Assembly: GCF_009602435.1 (NCBI RefSeq)
Contig: NZ_VZDQ01000029.1
Span: 89,343 to 153,342 of the forward strand
Source: Sediminibacillus terrae
GTDB taxonomy: Bacteria > Bacillota > Bacilli > Bacillales > Amphibacillaceae
Direction: 5' to 3'
Length of the DNA stretch: 64,000 bases
In this document: positions 16,178 to 25,252 of the stretch, piece after piece
Layout of the letters: every line of letters begins with the position of its first letter
How positions within the stretch are numbered: the stretch's first letter is position 1
Notes under the pieces: generated by a model
Seen by the model: only the letters and a program-made list of their open reading frames with translations
The model's database searches: none
Told to the model about the DNA's origin: nothing
Program-made: the position numbers and the translations under genes

Positions 16178-17236
16178 ATGGAAAAATATCGAATCGATAA
16201 AAACAAAGGATTGGAATTTGGGATTTATACATTGGGCGATCATTTGCCGAACCCATTGACAGGAGAGAGGATTTCAGCAGAACAGCGGCTGCATGAAATC
16301 ATTGAATACGCAAAACTGGCCGACCAGGCAGGAATCGATTTCTTTAGTGTCGGGGAGAGCCACCAGGAATATTTCGCGACCCAGGCACATGCTGTGGTGC
16401 TTTCGGCAATTGCTCAGGCGACGGAAAACATCAAAATAGCCAGTTCATCGACGATTATCAGTACCTCTGATCCGGTGCGTGTTTATGAAAACTTTGCCAC
16501 CCTCGACTTGATTTCCAAAGGAAGAGCGGAAATCATCGCCGGCAGAGCCTCCCGGATTGGATTATTTGATTTATTGGGCTATAATATCCGCGACTATGAA
16601 GAACTGTTTGAAGAGAAGTTCGATTTGCTGCGGCAAATCAATGAACAGGAAACAGTCAACTGGAGCGGAGAGTTCCGGGCGCCATTGAAAAATGCGCGTG
16701 TCCTGCCTCGTCCGCAATCTGGTTCCATGCCGATTTGGCGTGCGGTGGGCGGTTCTCCTGCCAGCGCGATCAAAGCCGGTTATGCAGGGGTTCCGATGTT
16801 CCTTGCGCATTTGGGAGGGCCGGCAACGGTGTTCAAACGTTCGGTCGATGCATACCGGGAGGCAGCGCGCAGCAGAGGTTTCGATACGGACGAACTGCCG
16901 GTCGCGACTGCAGGCTTTTTCTATGCAGCTGAATCTTCTCAGCAGGCACTCAAAGACATGTACCCATTCATCAACGAGGGCATGAAGAAAACAAACGGAC
17001 AGGGCTTTCCAAAGCAGCATTTTGCACAAGGGGTCGATCCGCATAATATCATGAACATAGGCAGTCCGCAGGAAATCATCGAAAAGATTTTGTATCAGCA
17101 CGAGTTGTTCGGTCATCAGCGGTATATTGCCCAAATCGACTTCGGAGGCATGCCGTTTGATAAACTGCAGAAAAATATCGAGTTGATCGGTACGGAAATT
17201 TTACCAGCGATCAGAAAATATACAGCAAAGGATTAG
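16178..17236 (+). CDS. LLM-class flavin-dependent monooxygenase
   Basis: 352-residue bacterial luciferase-like TIM-barrel enzyme that uses reduced FMN and O2. Markers are the N-terminal EFGIYTLGD, the SVGESHQEYF motif, IKIASSSTIIS, GRAEIIAGRAS, and the late AQIDFGGMP segment. The ATG at 16178 follows GGTGGAAGGA, and an in-frame ATG 7 codons upstream is less likely. An FMN reductase starts 12 bases after its stop, forming a typical two-component monooxygenase. The organic substrate is not apparent. Confidence 0.88.
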   Translation: MEKYRIDKNKGLEFGIYTLGDHLPNPLTGERISAEQRLHEIIEYAKLADQAGIDFFSVGESHQEYFATQAHAVVLSAIAQATENIKIASSSTIISTSDPVRVYENFATLDLISKGRAEIIAGRASRIGLFDLLGYNIRDYEELFEEKFDLLRQINEQETVNWSGEFRAPLKNARVLPRPQSGSMPIWRAVGGSPASAIKAGYAGVPMFLAHLGGPATVFKRSVDAYREAARSRGFDTDELPVATAGFFYAAESSQQALKDMYPFINEGMKKTNGQGFPKQHFAQGVDPHNIMNIGSPQEIIEKILYQHELFGHQRYIAQIDFGGMPFDKLQKNIELIGTEILPAIRKYTAKD

Positions 17237-17248
17237 GAGGAAGCGGAA

Positions 17249-17815
17249 GTGAAAATTGTCGGATTATCCGGTTCAAAGGTAGGCAGCAAGACGAGAACAG
17301 CCATGAACTATACCGTCCAAGCGCTCCAGGAAAAATATCCGGATACAGAAGTGACGTTAATCGATTTGGCTGAGTATGATGTCCAGTTCAGTGATGGGCG
17401 GAATTACATGGAATACGATGGAGATACAAAATATGTAGCGGAGACAATCATGGAAGCTGATGCGATTGTCATCGGTACTCCTGTATTTCAGGCGTCGATT
17501 CCGGCTACGCTGAAAAATGTTTTTGACCTGCTTCCGGTCAATGCGTTCCGTGACAAGGTCGTCAGCATATTGGTGACAGCAGGTTCGCCAAAGCATTATT
17601 TGATGGTCGAGCAGCAGTTGAAACCGATTCTTGCTTATATGAAAGCACAAATGGTGCAAACGTATGTGTTTATCGAGGAAGAAGATTTTTACCGCAAAGA
17701 AATCGTCAATGATGACGTATTGTTCCGCATCGGTCGGCTGGCAGAGGACACTGTCGTGTTAACCGAGACATTCAGCCAGATTCGGGAAGCGAAAGAAGCG
17801 GAATACGATTTTTAA
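17249..17815 (+). CDS. NADPH-dependent FMN reductase (SsuE-like)
   Basis: 188-residue flavodoxin-fold reductase that supplies FMNH2 to the monooxygenase encoded 12 bases upstream. The phosphate-binding loop GSKVGSKTRTA is at residues 8-18, and the TPVFQASIPATLKN and TAGSPKHYLMVE segments are typical of the FMN_red/SsuE family. The GTG start at 17249 is preceded by AGGAGG. The end of the gene runs straight into element copy E, whose hairpin serves as terminator. Confidence 0.88.
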   Translation: MKIVGLSGSKVGSKTRTAMNYTVQALQEKYPDTEVTLIDLAEYDVQFSDGRNYMEYDGDTKYVAETIMEADAIVIGTPVFQASIPATLKNVFDLLPVNAFRDKVVSILVTAGSPKHYLMVEQQLKPILAYMKAQMVQTYVFIEEEDFYRKEIVNDDVLFRIGRLAEDTVVLTETFSQIREAKEAEYDF

Positions 17816-17827
17816 AAGAAGTGAAAC

Positions 17828-17940
17828 AGGGACAAAAGCATAGTGACCAAAACAAAAACCGAACGAATTCGACTCGTTCGGTTTTCGTACTTACATATAT
17901 ACAGAGCAAATCTCCACGCCGACAAGGTCCCTCGCTTTTC
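17828..17940 (-). repeat. Dispersed intergenic element, copy E (truncated)
   Basis: Starts 13 bp after the reductase stop with GGGACAAAAGCATAGTGACC, then AAACAAAAA and the terminator hairpin (17855-17885). It continues through a match to the flank ctccac.ccgacaagg.ccctcgctttt, then diverges. The core GGAGACTCC module is missing. Orientation is opposite to copies A and B. Confidence 0.75.
17855..17885. terminator. Bidirectional terminator inside element copy E
   Basis: Stem aaaaccgaacga / tcgttcggtttt, 12 bp, with a short loop. It lies 40 bases past the FMN reductase stop. Confidence 0.8.
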
Positions 17941-18144
17941 AATAGACTATCTTTTTCTGTTTTTTCACTCATTCATCTCAGGAAATTTGCTGACCACGCT
18001 TTACCAGCTTTATTTGGCATGGGTTATGAAGTTATATCGGTATTCCGAAGTCTTAAGACGAAACAAATGCACGAGTGTTTTCGTAGTAATCAATATAATG
18101 CCAACTTTGACCAGGATATAAGCGGTTGAAGGAAGGAGAGGAAT

Positions 18145-19422
18145 ATGGACGATAGAATGAAAGCATTGGTGGATGTGACGAAAAAGAAATTTGGTTTGCA
18201 CAACTACTATTTGGGGAGACATGCTTTTAATCGCCATGTAGACATGTTTAAACAAACGAAATATACCTTGAGCATGGAATGGTTTCCAATCCATGCTCAA
18301 GTGCCCGACGAAGATGGGTTAAATCCAGAGGGGACGGCAGTAATTGAAATGGATATCAATCAACATGTTTTCTCGAGTGCCATATTTGTCGGTGGGAAAT
18401 CATTTGCGGAAAACGGCATCGCTTTTTCTCCTTCATCAAGGGAGGCTGTCATCAGTTGGGTGGAGAAAGAAACCGGGCTGGTATTTGGCAATCAATTCTC
18501 CGCACAGAAAGCTTCCTGTCAGGAATTTCGGTTTCAATCCTGTGTGGACGGAATGCCCACTTCTCCCGGTGGTCAAATAGAAATAAAGCTGGATGATGAA
18601 GGAAAACTAATCTTCTTTTCGATTACCGGAGAGTTTCCGACGACGGAAGTGGTGGAGAAAGCTGTCTATCAACTGAGTATTGACACCATAGAAGAGTTGG
18701 CGAAAAAACAAGTGCAGTCGGTTGAGTTTCCGGTTTTCGAGCAAGAGAAGCTGACTTCCGTTTACGCGTTGGAAGAAATATACGTGAAAAACGATCGAAA
18801 AGGAACGATACCTTTTGAAGTGAACGCTTCCTCCGGGACTATTGTATTAGTAGACACCCCCCTCTTCTGGTGGAAACAGGTTGATTCAGTAAGTTCTTTT
18901 ACTCCGCTAGAGATGAGCTGGCAGGAAAATATAACAATGGATCAGGCATTTGCTTTGGAGCCATCGCCGGATGTATTGCCAATTACCTGTGAGCAAGAAG
19001 ATGGATGTAAGGAGGCAGTAAGAGAAGTGCTGCAGCAAGAATACCCGGATGATTCAGGAAAGTGGATCATGAAGACAGTCCACCGTGAAAATGGAAAACT
19101 GGTTGCAACGCTAAAGCCCAATAATCATAGTCAGAGGGTGTTTAGTAGAAAGCTGCTTGTATTTATCGATGCTGATCGTTTAATCCCGGAAAATTATATC
19201 GATAACCAAGACTTGTGGAAAATGTTTGAGTCCTGGGAAGCCCCTGAATCTGTAACCCTCCCTAAAGAAATGGCATTTGAGAAAATGAAGGACCTGTTGA
19301 AGCTGGAACCGGTATATGTATATGATTCTACTGAAAACAAGTACATCCTCTGCGGCAAACTTGACTGCCACTATGGAGTTTCTGGAGCTGATGGAGAAGT
19401 TCTTTCGCTAAAAGATTTATAG
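18145..19422 (+). CDS. Hypothetical protein with YcdB/YcdC-like repeats
   Basis: 425-residue cytosolic protein without a signal peptide. The C-terminal YILCGKLDCHYGVSGADGEV and internal strands resemble the YcdB/YcdC domain of Bacillus, an uncharacterised beta-rich repeat found in envelope and cytosolic proteins. Two halves (about residues 10-210 and 215-425) appear related in layout. The ribosome site GGAAGGAGAGG precedes the ATG. It is a single gene. No catalytic motif is visible. Confidence 0.65.
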   Translation: MDDRMKALVDVTKKKFGLHNYYLGRHAFNRHVDMFKQTKYTLSMEWFPIHAQVPDEDGLNPEGTAVIEMDINQHVFSSAIFVGGKSFAENGIAFSPSSREAVISWVEKETGLVFGNQFSAQKASCQEFRFQSCVDGMPTSPGGQIEIKLDDEGKLIFFSITGEFPTTEVVEKAVYQLSIDTIEELAKKQVQSVEFPVFEQEKLTSVYALEEIYVKNDRKGTIPFEVNASSGTIVLVDTPLFWWKQVDSVSSFTPLEMSWQENITMDQAFALEPSPDVLPITCEQEDGCKEAVREVLQQEYPDDSGKWIMKTVHRENGKLVATLKPNNHSQRVFSRKLLVFIDADRLIPENYIDNQDLWKMFESWEAPESVTLPKEMAFEKMKDLLKLEPVYVYDSTENKYILCGKLDCHYGVSGADGEVLSLKDL

Positions 19423-19519
19423 GGTCACAAAAGGCTGATCATGACCTGGTTTTTAGCTGGTTGTTTGTTATACTCAGGGATAAGAGAATGAAAAAATGTC
19501 AAGAAAGGCGGGAAGCAAC

Positions 19520-19948
19520 GTGTACGAGCTGAAGACGAAAGAGAACGAGCATAGTGTCATCGCGTTTATCGAAGCGGTCGACCATCCGAAAAAAAGGGAG
19601 GATGCCTATCAATTGTTGGATATCTTTACCGAAACGACTGGATATCAGGCGAAAATGTGGGGAGCGAGTATCATCGGTTTTGGCTCCTATCATTACAAAT
19701 ATGCTTCCGGTCACGAGGGAGATGCTCCGCTCGTCGGTTTTTCCCCGCGCAAGGCACGCATCAGCCTGTATATGGCAACCGGTGATCCAAATCGTGAAAA
19801 GCTGCTTCCTGAGCTGGGGAAACATATGGCCGGGAAAGGCTGTATTTATATCAATAAGCTTGCGGATATCAATCCAGCTGTTCTAAAAAAGATGATCATC
19901 CAGTCCGTGACGTTTTTGCAGGAAGCTTATCCGTCCCCCCAAAAATGA
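19520..19948 (+). CDS. DUF1801 domain protein (YdhG-like)
   Basis: 142-residue single-domain protein of the DUF1801 (YdhG/YjbR-related) fold: YELKTKEN, KREDAYQLLDIF, MWGASIIGFGSYHYKY, FSPRKARISLYM and GKGCIYINKLADI. The role of the family is unknown. An ATG at 19496 is in frame but has no ribosome site. The GTG at 19520 follows AAAGGCGGG and starts the family-like sequence. It is monocistronic and ends at a terminator. Confidence 0.75.
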   Translation: MYELKTKENEHSVIAFIEAVDHPKKREDAYQLLDIFTETTGYQAKMWGASIIGFGSYHYKYASGHEGDAPLVGFSPRKARISLYMATGDPNREKLLPELGKHMAGKGCIYINKLADINPAVLKKMIIQSVTFLQEAYPSPQK

Positions 19949-19960
19949 TTGGCCGTTATC

Positions 19961-19994
19961 GCCGCACCTGGCAAACAGGGAGCGGTATTTTTTT
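19961..19994 (+). terminator. Rho-independent terminator
   Basis: Stem gccgcacctg with cagggagcgg (one bulge), then tatttttttt. It lies just after the DUF1801 gene. Confidence 0.75.
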
Positions 19995-20004
19995 GGAAAT
20001 TTTA

Positions 20005-20018
20005 TGTTCAAATGAACA
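20005..20018. promoter_or_regulatory. Palindrome 1 upstream of the glucosylglycerate operon
   Basis: TGTTCAAATGAACA has 6-bp inverted arms around AA. Its centre lies exactly 42 bp (four helical turns) from the second palindrome. It is a candidate operator for the CdaR-like regulator. Confidence 0.45.
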
Positions 20019-20046
20019 AAATAAAACTTGTTTATGAGCATTATTT

Positions 20047-20060
20047 TGTTACAGGTAACA
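20047..20060. promoter_or_regulatory. Palindrome 2 abutting the -35 of the glucosylglycerate operon
   Basis: TGTTACAGGTAACA has 6-bp inverted arms around AG and ends at the base before the -35 box. This position suits an activator. Confidence 0.5.
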
Positions 20061-20089
20061 TTGAAAGCGGTTTTTCGGTTTGATAGAAT
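20061..20089 (+). promoter_or_regulatory. Sigma-A promoter of the glucosylglycerate operon
   Basis: TTGAAA at 20061-20066, a 17-base spacer, and TAGAAT at 20084-20089, about 30 bases before the ATG at 20120. Confidence 0.65.
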
Positions 20090-20119
20090 GTAACAATCAA
20101 AGCTGAGGAGGCGAACAAC

Positions 20120-21847
20120 ATGGAAATAAACAAGAAAACGCTTCACGCTATGGAAGAGAAGTTGCAATCCATTTATGAACAGCAGGACGCTGCCTACTTA
20201 CTGACAAATATACAACGATTGCTGGATGAGTATGAGTCGACTATTCCAACTCAAAACAGGAAGCACGAGTTTGTATCGGAGAAGGATACGATTTTGATTA
20301 CGTATGGCGATACCATCAAGGAAGACGGCAAAGCTCCTTTACAAAGTCTCCACGAATTTCTGAACGGTCATGTGAAGGATACCGTCTCCGGTGTCCATGT
20401 ACTGCCTTTTTATCCTTTCAGTTCGGATGATGGCTTTTCTGTAATCGATTACTTTTCGGTCGATTCAAAGCTGGGCAGTTGGGATGAAGTTGAAAGCCTT
20501 TCAGACGATTATGAATTGATGTTCGACGCTGTTATCAATCATATTTCCGCCAAAAGTGATTGGTTCCAGGAGTACCTGAAAGGGAATCCTGCCTATCAGG
20601 ATTTTTTTATCGAAGCCGATCCGGAAGCTGATTACAGCAAGGTTACTCGTCCAAGGGCATTGCCGCTGCTGACGAAATTTGAAACCGCTAACGGACCGAA
20701 ATACATTTGGACAACGTTCAGTGAAGATCAGATTGACCTGAATTATAAAAATCCGGATCTCGTTCTGAAGATCATCGAATTGCTTTTATTTTATATCGGT
20801 AAGGGAGCCAAGTTGATCCGTCTCGATGCCATCGGATTTCTATGGAAAGAGATGGGCACGAGCTGCATCCATTTGGATCAGACCCATCGAATGATTCAAT
20901 TGTTCCGGCATATCGTCGAGACGATTGCGCCTGATACGATTTTGATAACGGAAACCAATGTCCCGCATAAGGACAATATCAGTTATTTTGGAAATGGATA
21001 TAACGAAGCGCGCATGGTGTACCAGTTCCCGCTGCCTCCATTGACGCTTCACACCTTTTTGACCGGGGATGCGAGTCACCTAGCTGACTGGGCAAGCAGC
21101 GTGGAAGAAACAACGGGAGAAACCACCTTTTTTAATTTTCTGGCCTCGCATGACGGAATCGGCGTCCGTCCTGTGGAGGGAATCTTGACCGATGAGGAAG
21201 TCGAGGGAATGATCGACCAGGTTCAGTCCCACGGCGGCTATGTTTCTTACAAGGATAATGGCGACGGGACAAAAAGTCCGTATGAGCTGAACATCAATTA
21301 CTTTGATGCATTGTCACACCCAGATGATGAATTGGAAAAGAAGGTGAAGCGGTTTGCGGCTGCACAGTCGGTTTTGCTTTCTGTAACCGGTGTTCCCGGC
21401 ATCTATATTCACAGTATGCTTGGTTCGCAGAATGATCAGGAAGGAGTCGAGGCGACTGGACGTTACCGTTCCATCAATCGGGAGAAGCTTGACCGGAGCA
21501 AGCTTGAAAAAGAGCTTGCAGATCCATCGTCAATACGCAGCCAGGTACTAGATAACCTGAAACAATTGATCAAGATAAGAACCGCTGAACGGGCATTCCA
21601 TCCAAACAGCCCACAGCAAGTACTCAAGTTGAACAACCATGTCTTTTCAATCGTCCGGACGAATAAAGACAATGCAGAAGAAAAAGTATTTGTCCTGATC
21701 AATGTATCCGATAATCAGCAAAGCCTGATTCTTGATAGTGGCAGCCAAACAGCACGCGATCTTATTTCAGGAAAAACCTATCGCCCCCAAACGGATAAGC
21801 TGTCGGTTTCCCTCGAGCCGTATCAAGTTATCTGGTTGAAGGCCTAG
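20120..21847 (+). CDS. Glucosylglycerate phosphorylase (GH13 subfamily 18)
   Basis: 575-residue cytosolic enzyme of the sucrose-phosphorylase subfamily of GH13. The catalytic residues are Asp236 (nucleophile, in LIRLDAIGFLWKEMGTSC), Glu278 (acid/base, in ITETNVPH) and Asp345 (in FLASHDGIGVRP). The ETNVPH and SHDGIGVRP signatures are those of glucosylglycerate phosphorylases (YcjM-like), not of sucrose phosphorylases. The expected reaction is glucosylglycerate plus phosphate to glucose 1-phosphate plus D-glycerate. The next gene is a glycerate kinase, which supports this reading. It is the first gene of the operon, with ribosome site GAGGAGG. A related disaccharide acceptor remains possible. 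Confidence 0.8.
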   Translation: MEINKKTLHAMEEKLQSIYEQQDAAYLLTNIQRLLDEYESTIPTQNRKHEFVSEKDTILITYGDTIKEDGKAPLQSLHEFLNGHVKDTVSGVHVLPFYPFSSDDGFSVIDYFSVDSKLGSWDEVESLSDDYELMFDAVINHISAKSDWFQEYLKGNPAYQDFFIEADPEADYSKVTRPRALPLLTKFETANGPKYIWTTFSEDQIDLNYKNPDLVLKIIELLLFYIGKGAKLIRLDAIGFLWKEMGTSCIHLDQTHRMIQLFRHIVETIAPDTILITETNVPHKDNISYFGNGYNEARMVYQFPLPPLTLHTFLTGDASHLADWASSVEETTGETTFFNFLASHDGIGVRPVEGILTDEEVEGMIDQVQSHGGYVSYKDNGDGTKSPYELNINYFDALSHPDDELEKKVKRFAAAQSVLLSVTGVPGIYIHSMLGSQNDQEGVEATGRYRSINREKLDRSKLEKELADPSSIRSQVLDNLKQLIKIRTAERAFHPNSPQQVLKLNNHVFSIVRTNKDNAEEKVFVLINVSDNQQSLILDSGSQTARDLISGKTYRPQTDKLSVSLEPYQVIWLKA

Positions 21848-21858
21848 GGGGTATCAAC

Positions 21859-23016
21859 ATGAAGTATGTAATTGCCCCTGATTCTTTCAAAGGTTCCATC
21901 ACGAGCATCGATGCAGCCAAAGCGATCAGCCGTGCTGTCAGGGAAGCGGATGAACAGGCTGAAGTAGTAGAGTTGCCGATGGCTGACGGTGGTGAAGGGA
22001 CGGTCGATGCCGTTCTGCTTAGCAGAGGCGGAGACAAAGTAACGTGCCAGGTAGAGGATCCGCTTGGCAGGATGATTGCGGCAAGCTATGGCTGGGTGGA
22101 ATCAGAAAAAACGGCGGTCATTGAGACGGCTGCTGCTTCCGGACTGCCGTTGCTGACGGAAGAGGAGCTGGATCCTTGGAAAGCGTCCAGCTATGGAACC
22201 GGCCAGCTGCTCAAGGATGCATTGGAAAAAGGGGCGGAAACAGTCATTCTCGGACTTGGCGGAAGTGCAACCGTGGATGCAGGTGTCGGATTGTTCCAGG
22301 CATTGGGACTGAAGGTCTACGGGCAAGACGGCCGTGAAATGGGGCGGCTCGGCGGGCGGCTCGACCGGATAGGGAAAGTAGACGCCTCCGACCTCCACCC
22401 TAATCTGAAGCAAGTCAAATTTATCGTCGCCTCCGATGTGACCAATCCGTTGCTCGGCAAAGACGGAGCTGTCGCGGTGTTCGGCCCGCAAAAAGGCATA
22501 TCGGAGGAGGATCTTGAAAATTTCGAAGCAGGAATGGCCTCCTTTGCTAAAGTAACAGGCAAAGCAGTAAAGCGGAACATGACGGAAGAACCGGGCAGCG
22601 GTGCTGCTGGCGGAATCGGATTTTTGCTTTATTCGTTGTTGACGGTCGAATTCCGCAGCGGCCTGGAGCTGATGGTCGAATTGACCAAACTGGATGAACA
22701 CTTGGACCGAGCGGACGTTGTGTTCACCGGAGAAGGAAAAGTGGACGGCCAGTCGTTGTTCGGCAAAGTGCCGGTAGGTGTCGCCCGGACTGCCAGGAAG
22801 AAAGGGATACCGGTTGTGGCGTTTGCTGGCATGATCGGCGATGGTCTCGACCGGCTCTACGAGGAAGGGCTCACGGCTGTCGTACCGATTGTAGATCAGC
22901 CGATGAAGCTGAAGGACGCAATGGCTGAAGGGAAAGCGTTGTTATATAAAGCAGCCAAGCGGACGATGCAGCTGATTTTACTAGATAAAAGGGAGATTGG
23001 GAGGGGAACAAAATGA
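21859..23016 (+). CDS. glxK: Glycerate kinase (GlxK/GarK family)
   Basis: 385-residue class I glycerate kinase that phosphorylates D-glycerate, generally to 2-phosphoglycerate, feeding glycolysis. Family motifs are the start KYVIAPDSFKGSITS, MADGGEGTVDAV, ILGLGGSATVDAGVG, GSGAAGGIGF and DVVFTGEGKVDGQS. It lies 11 bases after the phosphorylase and overlaps the transporter start (ATGA), so the three are translated together. It would capture the glycerate released by the phosphorylase. Confidence 0.9.
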   Translation: MKYVIAPDSFKGSITSIDAAKAISRAVREADEQAEVVELPMADGGEGTVDAVLLSRGGDKVTCQVEDPLGRMIAASYGWVESEKTAVIETAAASGLPLLTEEELDPWKASSYGTGQLLKDALEKGAETVILGLGGSATVDAGVGLFQALGLKVYGQDGREMGRLGGRLDRIGKVDASDLHPNLKQVKFIVASDVTNPLLGKDGAVAVFGPQKGISEEDLENFEAGMASFAKVTGKAVKRNMTEEPGSGAAGGIGFLLYSLLTVEFRSGLELMVELTKLDEHLDRADVVFTGEGKVDGQSLFGKVPVGVARTARKKGIPVVAFAGMIGDGLDRLYEEGLTAVVPIVDQPMKLKDAMAEGKALLYKAAKRTMQLILLDKREIGRGTK

Positions 23017-24641
23017 ATAACTTTACAACGATCGATTTTATCGTTTTGATTGTTTATGTATTGGGGATAGCATTTTTCGGTGCATTTTTCGGAAAAAATC
23101 AAAAATCCACGAAGGACTATTTTTTAGGCGGACGCAGCATTCCCTGGTGGGCAATCGGATTGTCGGTAATGGCGACACAGGCCAGTGCGATTACATTTAT
23201 CGGTGCGCCAGGCTGGGGATATTCCGGCGGACTGGAGCGGATAAACACCTATATCAATGTTCCGCTGGTCATGGCATTTTTGATGGTGACCATCGTGCCG
23301 TTCTTTTACCGGACGGAAGTATATACGGCATATGAATATCTGGAAAGGCGGTTCGATGCGAAAACAAGGTCGCTGACAGCCGGTTTGTTCCTGGTGGCTC
23401 GCGGGCTGGCCACAGGAGTGGTCTTGTATGCCCCTGCGTTGGTCTTATCCGTTGTGACCGGCTGGGATGTAAACGTTACAATTATCATCATGGCGATCAT
23501 CGCGGTTGCCTATACCGTTCTGGGCGGAATTTCCGCTGTCATATGGACAGATGTCATTCAAATGTTTGTCTTGTGGCTGGGAGCCGCATTAGCCATCATT
23601 AAAATCATCAGTACCATGCCGGACGGTTTTTCCGGTGCCATGGATATCGGTGCTGAGGCAGGTTTGCTGCAGTCGCTCGATTTCCGGTTCGACTTGTCTG
23701 TGGAGTATAGTATTTGGGCCGGTGTCATCGGTGGTTTCTTCATGCATGCCGCTTATTTCGGCACAGATCAAAGCCAGATTCAACGGGTATTGACGAGTAA
23801 GTCCATCAAGGAAAGTAAAATGTCTTTGATTGTCAGCGGATTGTTCATTTTTCCGCAAATGATGCTGTTCCTGATTATTGGAATTATGCTGTATGCATTC
23901 TACTCGCAGGCTGGCAGCCCCGGAGTTGAAAACTTGAATGAACTGTTCCCGCTGTTTGTGGTCAACAACTTTCCCGTAGGTATCACCGGGTTGATCATTG
24001 CCGGCGTCTTCGCTGCAGCGATGTCGAGCCTTGATTCGGCTTTGAACTCACTGTCAGCGGTGTCGATTCGTGACTTTTACGCAAAATATTTCAAAAAAGA
24101 CGCCTCGGAAGGCCATTACTTAAAAGCTTCCCGTTGGGCCACGATTTTCTGGGGATTATACGCGACGGTTTTTGCCTTTTTTGCAGGGAACCTCGGCCCG
24201 GTCATCGAAGTGGTGAATGAAATCGGCTCTTACTTCTATGGTGCTCTGCTTGGTGTTTTCATACTGGCTATCTTTTTCCGGCGGGCGAACGGTACTGGAG
24301 CATTTGTCGGAGTCATTGCCGGAATGCTCGCTGTCTGGGCAGTGGTTACGTTTGCCGATATCTCGTTTTTGTATAATAATGTTGTCGGAGCTGTCGTAGC
24401 AGTAGCTGTTGGATATGCCGTCAGCCTGTTTGGCAAAGCACCGGTGAAGGAGAAACTTGCCGGCTTGGTATTCGGTGACACGGAGCCGGTGCAGGAAGTA
24501 TTGAAAAGGCGTCAGTCGGAAGCTGATAAAATAAAAGAAATCGAAGAGGAAAAATCGATGAAAAAATGGCCGTACATTTTGGTTGGCTACTTCTTCGTCA
24601 CCTTGCTGATTTTATATATCATTCAAACAACAACGATGTAG
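23013..24641 (+). CDS. Sodium:solute symporter (SSS family)
   Basis: 542-residue membrane protein with about 13-14 helices. SSS signatures are DYFLGGRSIPWWAIG, the TQASAITFIGAPG stretch, and the Na+-site helix IIAGVFAAAMSSLDSALNSL. These carriers couple Na+ entry to uptake of sugars, amino or organic acids. In this operon the likely substrate is glucosylglycerate or free glycerate. The start overlaps the glycerate kinase stop (ATGA). The charged C-terminal tail ends in a last hydrophobic helix. Confidence 0.88.
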   Translation: MNNFTTIDFIVLIVYVLGIAFFGAFFGKNQKSTKDYFLGGRSIPWWAIGLSVMATQASAITFIGAPGWGYSGGLERINTYINVPLVMAFLMVTIVPFFYRTEVYTAYEYLERRFDAKTRSLTAGLFLVARGLATGVVLYAPALVLSVVTGWDVNVTIIIMAIIAVAYTVLGGISAVIWTDVIQMFVLWLGAALAIIKIISTMPDGFSGAMDIGAEAGLLQSLDFRFDLSVEYSIWAGVIGGFFMHAAYFGTDQSQIQRVLTSKSIKESKMSLIVSGLFIFPQMMLFLIIGIMLYAFYSQAGSPGVENLNELFPLFVVNNFPVGITGLIIAGVFAAAMSSLDSALNSLSAVSIRDFYAKYFKKDASEGHYLKASRWATIFWGLYATVFAFFAGNLGPVIEVVNEIGSYFYGALLGVFILAIFFRRANGTGAFVGVIAGMLAVWAVVTFADISFLYNNVVGAVVAVAVGYAVSLFGKAPVKEKLAGLVFGDTEPVQEVLKRRQSEADKIKEIEEEKSMKKWPYILVGYFFVTLLILYIIQTTTM

Positions 24642-24651
24642 GTGAAAGCAC

Positions 24652-25194
24652 ATGGATAGCTATGTATTGCAACAGGCTGTTGGGCAAGAGGAAGCCGTAC
24701 GGTCGATTAGACAACATCAAAACAACCTGATTGCCAAATGGCAGCGGTTGTTCCGCTCGGGACGTCAATTGACCTCCATTGAGTTGGTCCATCTTCCTTA
24801 CTGGTGCTTTACCTATCAGTATCACAGCAAGCAGATGAAAGATCCGATCCGGGGGAAGGTTGCAGTGGAAACATATCGTCACCATACGGCCATTCTTCCA
24901 GAATCAGCTCAATACGACCCGGCGGAAAACGAACAGACATTGCTCCTGCCATGCGGTGGACCTGTTCCGGAGGTCGCACGGGATGAAATTTACTGGGAGG
25001 CTTTCAGCCGCGAAAAGAAGCGCAAAGACATCACGGTGGATATCCTGGAAACGTCCTTGTTGTATGTGCCATACTGGATTGGCTATCTTCAGGGGGAAAC
25101 CATCGATATTATAGCGGTAGATGCTGCAAATGGAAAAATTGACTTAGGAATCAAAGATTCACTGCTGGAAGCTGTCATGGCTTCCAGCAAATAA
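24652..25194 (+). CDS. Unknown protein of the glucosylglycerate operon
   Basis: 180-residue soluble protein with no family I recognise. Two similar motifs, IELVHLPYWCFTYQY (about residues 43-57) and SLLYVPYWIGYLQ (about 137-149), suggest an internal duplication around a PYW core. No signal peptide, membrane helix or catalytic motif is visible. It starts 10 bases after the symporter and ends before a hairpin, so it is co-expressed with transport and breakdown genes. A transporter accessory or ligand-binding role is only a guess. Confidence 0.6.
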   Translation: MDSYVLQQAVGQEEAVRSIRQHQNNLIAKWQRLFRSGRQLTSIELVHLPYWCFTYQYHSKQMKDPIRGKVAVETYRHHTAILPESAQYDPAENEQTLLLPCGGPVPEVARDEIYWEAFSREKKRKDITVDILETSLLYVPYWIGYLQGETIDIIAVDAANGKIDLGIKDSLLEAVMASSK

Positions 25195-25217
25195 AGGGCT
25201 GCCTCGACGGCAGTCCT
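25195..25217 (+). terminator. Weak intercistronic hairpin
   Basis: agggctgcc and cggcagtcct flank a TCGA loop. There is only a very short T run, so partial readthrough into the regulator gene is likely. Confidence 0.4.
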
Positions 25218-25252
25218 TGCTGTATTTCAAAACAACATGCGGGGGATGGCAA

